Assembly: GCA_025331435.1 (NCBI GenBank)
Contig: JAIWNI010000002.1
Coordinates: 310,001-374,000 of the forward strand
Reading direction: 5' to 3'
Source of the DNA: Choanephora cucurbitarum
Taxonomy: Eukaryota > Mucoromycota > Mucoromycetes > Mucorales > Choanephoraceae
Length of the DNA: 64,000 nt
The notes under the pieces are model-generated. The model saw nothing but the letters and a program-made list of their open reading frames with translations, was not told the DNA's origin and searched no databases. Positions 22,710-31,178 of the stretch are shown one piece after another; the stretch's first letter is position 1; the number at the start of each line of letters is the position of its first letter. The translations under genes were made by a program, and so were the position numbers.

Positions 22710-23393
22710 GGTGAGCAAATGGGCGAAAGGAAGTAGAAGAACGGGGTTACCTGGCTTGATTTGACGAGGTCACAAAAATAACATACTTTTTTCTAGACCC
22801 GACATATCATTAACTTATCAAGATATGCATAAAAACCTCTCGTCTTGTTCCCCTGCTTCTTTTCGTTATATTTATCTCTTTATCTGTTTCTAGTGACTCA
22901 TGGCATCAGATTCATTCACACATGCCAATATTCGGGTGCTTTGTGTTTCGGTTTTGAAACAACCAACTTTTGTTTAAGTTTTTTGAAGGACTCAATTACC
23001 AACTTCATCTTAAAAATCTTGGGTGAAGGCAGTACATATAAGACAATGAAAAGCCTTCTACTTGCTAGCATCTTCCGATTGTTCTAATAGAAAAAATTGT
23101 TGCTTCGCATAAGTATACTTTCATATTATTGCGAGAACGTAGATATGGCAAGCTATCCTAAAGCATTGTCAATCTGAAGTGGCCACTCGGAAGCGATTCT
23201 GCTATTCTTGTAGAATAATAAGCAGATTTTCCACTAAAAAAAGCAGTTTGCTCCTTGATGGAGTCCTGCAACACCATATCAATGCAATTTGAGTACCGAC
23301 GCGTCTTTATTCGCGTAGTTTGGTTTTCGTGTCATAAACTTTTTTTTGTTAGACTTTCCTTGCTACACTCGTTTACATTTACAGAGAAAATAG
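22710..23393. promoter_or_regulatory. Shared upstream region of the PPR gene and MRE11
   Basis: 684 nt between divergent start codons, so it must carry both promoters. No gene-like frame is convincing. A T-rich stretch (23338-23349) and pyrimidine-rich sequence precede the MRE11 ATG. Confidence 0.5.
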
Positions 23394-25529
23394 ATGACAC
23401 AACAAGATAACGACAGTGCTTTTAAGATACTGATAGCTACAGACAACCACTTGGGTTATTTAGAACGAGATCCTATTCGAGGACAAGACTCATTCGAAAC
23501 TTTTGAAGAGATCTTGCAGATTGCAGAGGCAGAGAAAGTTGACTTTATTCTTTTGGGTGGCGACCTTTTTCATCACAATAGACCCTCTCGATCCTGTCTA
23601 TACCGAACAATGAAGATGATTCGAAGACATTGTTTTGGTGAGCGTGAAAGCAAAGTGTGGATAGCAAGTGATCAGTCTATAAATTTTGCGGATGAATTCA
23701 GTACTGCTAATTATCTGGATGAGAATCTGAATATCAGTATTCCTGTCTTTTCTATTCATGGCAATCATGACGATCCCTCAGGTGTAGATAATCTATGCGC
23801 TCTGAATCTATTGTCTGTCTCAGGCATGGTGAATTACTTTGGTGCAAGTCAAAGCATTGAAGATGTGGTTGTCCATCCCATTTTAATGCAAAAAGGACAG
23901 TCTAAACTTGCTCTTTATGGTCTAGGTAACATTCGGGAAGAGCGTCTTCATCGCCAATGGCGTGGTGGACATGTGAAATTTATGCGGCCCCAAGAGGATG
24001 GCACAGGTGATGGTTGGAAGGACTGCTTTAATTTGTTTGTGTTTCATCAGAATCGAGCCCGCCATGGACCAACATCACATATACCTGAAGAATTCCTTGA
24101 TGGGTTCATTGACCTTGTCTTTTGGGGCCATGAACATGAGTGCCGTATTCACCCTGAAGAGTTCCAGTACTTTGCAGTCACTCAGCCAGGTTCTTCTGTC
24201 GCCACTAGTCTGAGTCAAGGAGAAGCTGAGCCAAAACATGTTGGCTTACTTACAATAGAAGGGGATGAATATCATTTAGAGAAGATTCGGTTGAAAACCA
24301 TTCGCCCCTTTCAGTTCACAACCATCACTCTTTCTCGTGTAGAGGGTCTGGCACCTTCCGATACAAAGGGGATCCAACATTATCTAGAAGGTGTAGTCGA
24401 ATCTTTGATCGAAAAGGCTAAATTAGAATGGAAAGAGCAGCAACAGCAGAGTCGTTATCGTTTGCACCCACATTTAGAGGATGAACCAAACATGGAAATG
24501 CCGATGCCACTTATCCGTATACGTGTTGACTATTCCGGTGGTTATGAAACGTTTAATCCACAGCAATTTGGACAAAAGTTTATTGATCGTGTCGCTAACC
24601 CAAAAGATATCCTTAAATTTCAGCGTGCTCGACCCGAAACACAAGTACGTCTCAAGCCTTCTGAGATAATGAATGATCTAGCTACAGCCATACCTGAGCG
24701 CCTTGACACCCTTAAGGTGGAAGATTTGGTTAGCGAGCTCTTGTCACGGGATCTCTCTATCTTGCCAGAGAATGGGTTAGAAGAGGCTGTCAAGTCACTT
24801 GTAGAAAAAAGTGACAAGGAAGCTATTCGCTCTTTTGTTAGCAATTCAGTGGCACAAACACGCGAAAGTATGACGGCTTCATATGAGCATCTCACAGTAG
24901 ACTATATTGTACAAAAGTCGACCGAGGCTAAACAGAGCCAAATCCAGCCCAGCCGGCGTAATATTGCTGCAGTACCACCTGTAGAAGAGATGAGGGGTAG
25001 TACAGAAATTAGCAGTAATACTGTTTCAATAGTTAGTCAACCTGTCCTTTCAGAGGATGATAATGATGATATGCAAGACATGATCCTATCTTCCTCCAAC
25101 CCTCCACCTTCCCAATCATCTCGGCAAAGAAGTTCAACGCCCAGTAGAGGGAGTAGAGGCCGGGGTCGGGGCAGAGCCAGAGGCCATAGTGTGGCTAATT
25201 CAAGGGCAAGAAACGACAACAATGGCCATGACGACAGTAACGATGATATGGATGAAGATCTAAGTAACATTTCATCATCACTGCCTCCCTCAAGAACAAG
25301 GCGAGTGGCAACCGAAGCACCTTCTTATGTCATTCTAAGTGAAGACGATCAAGACGAAGACGACTATCACGAAGTTCAACTGAATCAAAAGCGAGCTAAA
25401 AGAGCAGCTCCTTCACCCTCTCCTCCACCGCTTATGTCTGTACAATCTTCTATAGCTCCATTGTCTCAGTCAACTCAAAAGAAGAGAAGAACCTTACCTG
25501 CTGCATCATTATCGCAAAAAAAGCGCTAA
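23394..25529 (+). CDS. MRE11: Double-strand-break repair nuclease MRE11
   Basis: Mn-dependent nuclease of the MRN/MRX complex (with RAD50 and NBS1/XRS2); starts resection of DNA ends, acts in meiosis and at telomeres. 711 aa, intron-free. Phosphodiesterase motifs are in place: ATDNHLGY (Asp17, His19), LGGDLFHHNRPS (Asp57), HGNHDDPSG (Asn124, His125) and WGHEHECRI, followed by TQPGSSVATSLS. The capping domain follows to about residue 420. The C-terminal third is disordered and acidic/Ser-rich, with an RG-rich stretch (GSRGRGRGRARGH, about 583-595) like the GAR motif of animal MRE11 that is arginine-methylated, and ends in a basic KKRRTLPAASLSQKKR tail. The start is the first ATG after a pyrimidine-rich leader. 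Confidence 0.96.
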   Translation: MTQQDNDSAFKILIATDNHLGYLERDPIRGQDSFETFEEILQIAEAEKVDFILLGGDLFHHNRPSRSCLYRTMKMIRRHCFGERESKVWIASDQSINFADEFSTANYLDENLNISIPVFSIHGNHDDPSGVDNLCALNLLSVSGMVNYFGASQSIEDVVVHPILMQKGQSKLALYGLGNIREERLHRQWRGGHVKFMRPQEDGTGDGWKDCFNLFVFHQNRARHGPTSHIPEEFLDGFIDLVFWGHEHECRIHPEEFQYFAVTQPGSSVATSLSQGEAEPKHVGLLTIEGDEYHLEKIRLKTIRPFQFTTITLSRVEGLAPSDTKGIQHYLEGVVESLIEKAKLEWKEQQQQSRYRLHPHLEDEPNMEMPMPLIRIRVDYSGGYETFNPQQFGQKFIDRVANPKDILKFQRARPETQVRLKPSEIMNDLATAIPERLDTLKVEDLVSELLSRDLSILPENGLEEAVKSLVEKSDKEAIRSFVSNSVAQTRESMTASYEHLTVDYIVQKSTEAKQSQIQPSRRNIAAVPPVEEMRGSTEISSNTVSIVSQPVLSEDDNDDMQDMILSSSNPPPSQSSRQRSSTPSRGSRGRGRGRARGHSVANSRARNDNNGHDDSNDDMDEDLSNISSSLPPSRTRRVATEAPSYVILSEDDQDEDDYHEVQLNQKRAKRAAPSPSPPPLMSVQSSIAPLSQSTQKKRRTLPAASLSQKKR

Positions 25530-25865
25530 TAAACCTTAATTTTTATTCATGTATGACAGAATTTCTATTGTATTTTTTTTTCGTTATGATATCGCTAACA
25601 TGCCTTTTATGAGAAACCCGTTACCAAAAAAAAAAAAACGAGAAAAAGTTTTAGAAAAGGATAAACGTTATTCGTTTGCTGTAACCAAAAAGAAAAAAGA
25701 TGACCAAAGCTATCTTCTTATGTGAGGATCAAAAAGATAGAAAAAAAAATGCAATTTAGACCATTTTTGGAAATAAGAGAAAATGATTACGCATAGAAAA
25801 GTCCAAGTTGGTATCGACTCAATGAAAAGGTTATAAAAAAAATAAGAGCACTCATCTTCTGCTTT
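25530..25865. other. MRE11 3' flank
   Basis: 336 nt of A/T-rich sequence with poly-A runs (for example near 25627-25638); presumably the MRE11 3' UTR. Nothing else seen. Confidence 0.4.
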
Positions 25866-26640
25866 TTATGTGCGGGATAGAGCATATGCATTGATGGATA
25901 ACCAATGCAAAGGTAGACAAGGAGCAGATCGTTTCAAAGTAGTACAGCCTAACACAATGGCAGTTTCGATTTTTGAGTCAGTCTCAAGGGCAACATTCTC
26001 TAAGCATATCAAGTGCACAAGTATTATATGGGGAAGGGAAGTTTGATCCAGATTCTCAAAGAGCTTTGTCTTGGCAACATTGATGATCCTGTAGATCTTG
26101 GGTGAGGCGAGGTTCATTATATACGTATGCACATTGTTGCCTTTACAAACCTTTGGATCAGCAACTCCGCTTGAAACTAAATTGTTAAGAGTGAGTTTCA
26201 TCTGTTTACCGAACTTCATCAAGTCAGGTTCGATATAAGAATTCTGATCAGGGCGTTTGAATTCGGCAATTAGCACAATGCATTTCACACGACTAGAAAG
26301 ATTGTGAACTAAGAAATTTGGCTTCCATGTTTTGGAATTGCCACTTTTAAGTTGATTATTGGTCCATTTTATATTTAGCAAAGGGTTAGAAGAAAAAGCA
26401 GATACCCTCTGTGATATCGAAACGGAGAAGCTTTGCATTCTGCAAATCAGTTCTGTCAACAGTTGTTCGCGCTTGACCCAACGAATGTGACCCAGCTCGA
26501 TGACTACCTACACGATGTAGCATATGTATGTCCTGTATGCCCAAATGAAAGAAGTGGTCCCATCTTTTATCACTCCCTATCAGACATGTTTCATGCCTGA
26601 GCGATTCATAGCCACTAACTGTCTGCTAGCTAATACAACA
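25866..26640 (-). pseudogene. Broken copy of an unidentified repeat-family protein with an E-x-K motif
   Basis: Read right to left. An upstream block in one frame (about 26630-26400) contains SDKRWDHFFHLGIQDIHMLH and GSHRAGSHSLGQARTTVDRT, then runs into a stop. A second frame (about 26459-25866) continues with KSGNSKTWKPNFLVHNL, KCIVLIAEFKRPDQNS, FGKQMKLTLNNLVSSGVADP and ALETDSKIETAIVLGC. From memory these blocks resemble one family of uncharacterised proteins found many times in Mucorales genomes, joined here by a frameshift. The hydrophobic strand ending in AEFKRP looks like the (D/E)-x-K half of a PD-(D/E)XK nuclease core, but that is a guess from a short motif. The copy is not intact: there is no clear start, and a frame change is needed near 26400-26460. 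Confidence 0.5.
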
Positions 26641-27341
26641 ATGGAGCATGTTCCACGGATAACCTTTTTCTCTGTCCTTCTTTAAGCAAGCTTGAAGTAT
26701 TATCTGTCGCTATCTGAACCATGGCGTCAACCGTTTCTGCGCTACAATTGCTACTGCCAGTAACTCAGGGAGGGAGGACTGGACCTTTTGGATTTTTTGA
26801 CTCAACAAGGCAGGCCTTATGTTTGTTGAGTAAAAGGGTCCTTTTGATAATTCTTTCATTTATCGCTATTTATCTTCCCGATTACATCGTTTCTTCGTCT
26901 ACACTTCTTGGCTCGTTCTATTCTGTTTGCTTCCTCGGCTGCCAAAATCTCGTAGCCATTCTGTGCATGTCTTGTCTTTCTTCTTGCCCCTTCAAAGCAT
27001 TGGTGCATAGGTCCTCATTCTGGAAGGATCGATTACATATTTCCTCAACAAATAATTCAACAGAAAAAGAAAGCAGATGACAACAACAACGAAAGATAGT
27101 TATGAGGATAGTTGTCTTCTATAGAGTAGTCAGACGGATCATTGATGAACGTTGAGAGAATAAATGTCAATGCTTGGGTTGTATGCATATCCAACAGATT
27201 TTCTGACTTCTCAGCATTATCAAGAATTTTGGCCAAATGCTTCTTTTAGGGTAAAAAGTTTCTAGAGAAGCGATGACTCAAGGGCACTGTGAACGGCAGG
27301 AGTGAAGTATTTGCTGATAGACAAGGTGAGATTTCTATCGA

Positions 27342-27364
27342 AGAGAGAGAGAGAGAGAGAGAGA
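27342..27364 (+). repeat. (GA)n microsatellite
   Basis: About 11 GA units in otherwise non-repetitive intergenic DNA. Confidence 0.85.
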
Positions 27365-28119
27365 AATATCATCCAGCACAAGAAGACGTACGTTAGATAA
27401 TTAGACATAATTCATCATACAAATCATTTGGATCATCCTATTTCTTACGTTGAGGCCTAAATCAAACATACAATAATCATTCAGCATTCACTCGGAATTG
27501 TTAGCGGGATCTTCTTCTTTACACTATCAAGTTATGATCGGTGGCTCGTAATTTAATATTTGCCTCTAGAAACATCTGAATGCTCTGTATTACAATGTAG
27601 TTTGTTGCTTTAGGCTCTTTTTTTTTAAAAAATAATAATAACAACCCAGACTTGCTTTTTACCATTGACATATGAAGATTATTATATTGGCTTTGCCAAG
27701 ACAAAGCATGTTTACCCTCTGCCTGGTAGGATACGCTTCCTCAAAGCAGGTTGCACATACTTGGAACTGCAAAAGAACGGGTTTCAGATTTATATAAAAA
27801 GACAGAAAAGGCAATACCTTTAATAAATACGAAAAGGTGTTGAACCGACCTGAAAGGTCAAAGAAAAGCTGCTAACCAAGGATAGGTATGTATATATACC
27901 TTCTGCTATCTCCTGGCCTCAATCTAGTCAAGTAAGAGAGAAGCTGTTTAAAGAGAAGGACTCTGTCTTTTAGAATAGTGAACGCTTTTAATAACATCTA
28001 CTTAGGATACATTTGTTGCCTCTATCAATACTCAGACTCTATGCTTCTCAAACAAAGAATCTCTATAAGGATTGCATGTTTGTGCAAATGATTTTCTAAT
28101 GATGTGCAACCTCTGCTCT

Positions 28120-28220
28120 TCGAGTGTGCAATCTGACTCAACGCGCAATTTAAAAAATCTCTATAGGCAATGAATTTCTCTCAGTGTACAAATCTATTTC
28201 CAGAAATGGTGTAAATGATG
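28120..28220 (+). repeat. Dispersed repeat, copy 1 (partner at 43120-43220)
   Basis: Contains GTGTGCAAT, then CGCAATTT, then AATCTATTTCC, GAAA and GGTGT in the same order and similar spacing as 43126-43210. Similarity is imperfect but extends over roughly 90 nt. No coding potential seen; probably a fragment of an unidentified mobile element. Confidence 0.5.
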
Positions 28221-28442
28221 ATTATTTTGTTTTGTTGTTTTTCAAGAAAAAAAAAAGGGAGATGTATAAATTTGTATGTTACAGATTTCAATGAAATAAA
28301 GAAAGGAGAGAAGAAGAGATGATAGCACTGCTAAAAAAGGAAAATTAGGTGAAAGGGGGAAGGGGGTGAAAGGAAAAAAGGGTTGATTATATACAAAGTA
28401 ATAATGTAATGCATATGCAAAAGAAAAAAAAAGCATGATTTT

Positions 28443-29387
28443 TTAAGCTGATGAAACAGGTAAGATCTTACGAATAAACTTCTTTGTGCTTGATAGAATA
28501 GATGATGATTTTTTAGGCTTTTCCGATAATGTTGAAGCCGAAATGCTATTATTGAAAGGTTTGACAAACTTATTTTTAAGTTTAAATTTGAGCCCGTTGG
28601 TCTTGTTCTTGGGTGCCTTCGTGGCTTTTTCTTGTTCAACCATCATCGGCAACGGCGGTAAAGGCTTCTCACTTTCGGGTTGCACAACTGTTGTATCTTC
28701 TCCTTCTGATTGTTGTTGCTCTGATGAAGCTTCTTGCTGCTGTTGTGGTTTCTCTTGAGGTAGGGCCTGCTTTTCTTCTTGTTGAGATACACTAGTGATG
28801 ATAGCAGCAGAAGGTGAAACTCTGGCTGTGTTTGAGAAAGGACTAAAGTTGTTCTTGCGTTTAGGCATTTCAATAGTATCCAAGTTATCAATTTGGACAC
28901 GCCCATAATCGACTGCTTCATTAAACCAGCTAAGACCAGGAGGAGAATGGGACTGTTGATTGAAAGGGCTTGAAGGCAATGAATGGTTTTGATGACTGGC
29001 AACATTTGATTGACTGTTAGTCTGAATGTCATTCTGAACAAGGGTGAATCCACCCTTCAAGATGTCATGTAATTCCATTCGCTCCAAGTTGTGTAAATGC
29101 TGAGATAGCTGTGAAAGAAAATCTTTTTCTTCGAAGGTAGGCATATTAAGCTTAGGTGGACCGTAATTATAATCGTCATTATCATCATGGTCATTAACAG
29201 GAATATATTGTTTAAAACTCAAGAGATTTTCTGCCTCTGTGTATGGTTTGTCTTGGAGGGTCTGAATGAACTCGTCAAGAGCCCAGTCTCGAGATTCTGG
29301 TACCTTGTGAGATAAGGGTGATGACAGTTTGGCTAATCCTGTATCCGAAGGGAAATGAAAGTCACTAGAGTCTGAATCAAAATCCAT
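28443..29387 (-). CDS. Uncharacterised intrinsically disordered protein, 314 aa
   Basis: Not recognised. Single exon with ATG at 29387 (MDFDSDSSDFHF). The N-terminal half is acidic/Ser-rich with short structured-looking pieces (WALDEFIQTLQDKPYTEAEN and FLSQLSQHLHNLERMELHDI), the only candidates for a fold. The middle is Gln/Pro-rich (QEKPQQQQEASSEQQQSEG) with a PPLPPLP-like proline run (EKPLPPLPMM) that could bind an SH3 domain. The C-terminus is strongly basic (NGLKFKLKNKFVKPF, STKKFIRKIL), suggesting membrane or nucleic-acid contact. A (TA)n/TG-rich sequence lies just upstream (29409-29484). Coding use of the frame and its length support a real gene; function is unknown. Confidence 0.7.
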   Translation of the reverse strand: MDFDSDSSDFHFPSDTGLAKLSSPLSHKVPESRDWALDEFIQTLQDKPYTEAENLLSFKQYIPVNDHDDNDDYNYGPPKLNMPTFEEKDFLSQLSQHLHNLERMELHDILKGGFTLVQNDIQTNSQSNVASHQNHSLPSSPFNQQSHSPPGLSWFNEAVDYGRVQIDNLDTIEMPKRKNNFSPFSNTARVSPSAAIITSVSQQEEKQALPQEKPQQQQEASSEQQQSEGEDTTVVQPESEKPLPPLPMMVEQEKATKAPKNKTNGLKFKLKNKFVKPFNNSISASTLSEKPKKSSSILSSTKKFIRKILPVSSA

Positions 29388-29882
29388 TGTGATGGTGTGT
29401 ATATGTGTCTGTTGGTATATATATGTATATATATGTCTAAAGTGAGTAAAGAGAGGCCAGCAAGAGAGATATATATATATATAACAAGAAGAAGAAAAGA
29501 CGCGAAAAATAAAGAGAAAGAAGAGCGAAAGAAAAAGTTTTTTTTTGGTGTTTATAAATGTGCTTTATATTTTCATGGGTTAAAGTGAAGAGGAGGGGGG
29601 TCTTGGTAGTAATAAGATAAATAAATTACAAAAAATAAAACAAAACCTTGTTATGTGCTACGTGCTATGTTTGTTATACAAGCAGCAATAGCGGAATGAA
29701 AGGTTCCGAAGACCATAATTAGATTTTGTTTTCATTTTTTCCAAAATAGAATGAGAGGGGCCCCATTTCCATTTTTGATATTACTTTATTCTCCCTTCTC
29801 GCCCCAGGTATACAACACGGTGATGACGATAACCCTCTTTTTCTCTATCTCCCTAAAAGGCATAGGCATAGATGATGAAGGA
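29388..29882. other. Intergenic with AT microsatellites
   Basis: Upstream region of the disordered-protein gene. It carries TATATATG repeats (29417-29435) and a (AT)n tract (about 29470-29483) that could include its TATA region. No other gene seen. Confidence 0.5.
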
Positions 29883-30350
29883 TTATTTATTGAGAAACAT
29901 AGTAATGAACGGGTACAAGAATAACAGCAGAATGATGGCGAGAATGAAACAAATAGTAAAGAGATTACAAAGTCCTCTGGCCGAAAGCTTTGTCTGACTC
30001 GATTTCTTTTTTGATAAGCTTTTTTCCTGTCCGAGCTGATCCAAGTTCGATATACTTTTGTAATGATCGTCAATCCAAATAAACGAATAGGAAGCGTCTT
30101 TTGTTATAATTTGTGGCTGCACATCTAGTGAAAGCGTCGACATGGATATTTGGCGTGTAGTTGTAATTGATGCATGCTTTCTCAGAACTTTCTCATCAGG
30201 CGATTCTTTTTTGTTCTGCGTCAAGTAAACTTGCTTTGGTTGCATAAGCGCTTTACCTCTATAAGAATTGGAAACGGAACAATGCCTGGTGTCCGAGCTT
30301 ATTTCATCATTATGATTATTGTTGTCTTTTTCATTTAATGATTGTGCCAT
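29883..30350 (-). CDS. Small C-terminally anchored membrane protein, 155 aa
   Basis: Not firmly recognised. Single exon; ATG at 30350 (MAQSLNEKDNNNH). About 125 hydrophilic residues are followed by one strong membrane segment (LCNLFTICFILAIILLLFLY, about 127-146) and only nine further residues, so it should be a type II or tail-anchored protein with its bulk in the cytosol. The juxtamembrane SARGLCNLFTICFI and terminal LYPFI loosely recall the N-terminal anchor of KRE6/SKN1-type beta-1,6-glucan proteins (RGWLN..T...YP), but no glycosidase domain follows: stops appear directly downstream and no donor site rescues the frame. It could be a truncated paralogue or an unrelated anchor. Confidence 0.6.
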   Translation of the reverse strand: MAQSLNEKDNNNHNDEISSDTRHCSVSNSYRGKALMQPKQVYLTQNKKESPDEKVLRKHASITTTRQISMSTLSLDVQPQIITKDASYSFIWIDDHYKSISNLDQLGQEKSLSKKKSSQTKLSARGLCNLFTICFILAIILLLFLYPFITMFLNK

Positions 30351-31178
30351 TTACTTTCTTTACTGTCTAAATCATATATTTATATACGAAGTAGAACAAG
30401 AGATAGAAGAAAGAAAGAAAGGACTAATGAAAAAAAGGAAGGCATTTCTCTTCTATCTTAAGGTACGTTATGAGATTACATATCTTACTATAGGTGTAAA
30501 TATTACTTTTACTAATATCCTGACAGAAATGTAGAATCCCCTTGAAAGCAGTAGTTATCGGTATGTGAACCTCCGAACTGTTTCCATTTGTACTTAAAAG
30601 GACAAACAATTGTTTTTGGGCTGTGCTAGTTGAACGTTGTTTAAAGGAAAATTCCAGAGGATGGAAAAATAAAAAAAATCATTTTGTTTATAAGGCGCAA
30701 TAGATGAATTGAGGTGTTTACAGAAAAAGACCCTTATAAAGAACAGTGTTTTCTTTTAGAAAAACGGAGACTTGTTATATCACTTCTTTTGTTGTTTGAC
30801 ATCAAAAATGTTTTGTTGCCTGAATATGCATTTCCCACTTTCACAAAAAAACATGATTGGTTCCTTACTTTAGAGAAAAGTAAGATATGATATACTCCAG
30901 GGTTAAAGAACTACCTTTGATGTCTATGACCCTAATGAGAGTGTCGTAAGAATCGAGCTTTGTGTTTCATTGTAGGTGAGCAACAAGCAGGAGCCATTTG
31001 AGAGATAGTTTTATGTGCTCAGACTCCTACCATCTTTTCGTTTTACGCTTATTTCTAAACTTCAATATTTTTTTTTTGTTGCTGTATTGCTTTGATCGCT
31101 TGTTTTCTTTTTTCTTCTTGCTAAACACAAGCTTGCATTACGCTCCTTTTCGTCTTCCAACAAGAGAAAGCCAAGATC
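30351..31178. promoter_or_regulatory. Shared upstream region of the membrane-protein gene and MED17
   Basis: 828 nt between divergent starts. A T/C-rich leader (31060-31140) precedes the MED17 ATG. No gene seen. Confidence 0.45.

Larger units (their letters stand above)
26641..28442. other. Intergenic, with a (GA)n tract and one copy of a dispersed repeat
   Basis: 1.8 kb without a supported gene. A 119-codon frame at 26721-27080 (+) has no recognisable family and lies against the relic on the other strand. A (GA)n microsatellite lies at about 27342-27364. The stretch 28120-28220 resembles 43120-43220. Confidence 0.4.

Noticed and set aside
26721..27080. 119-codon hydrophobic + frame
   Set aside because: No recognisable domain; adjacent to a decayed element and probably chance or antisense to its remains.
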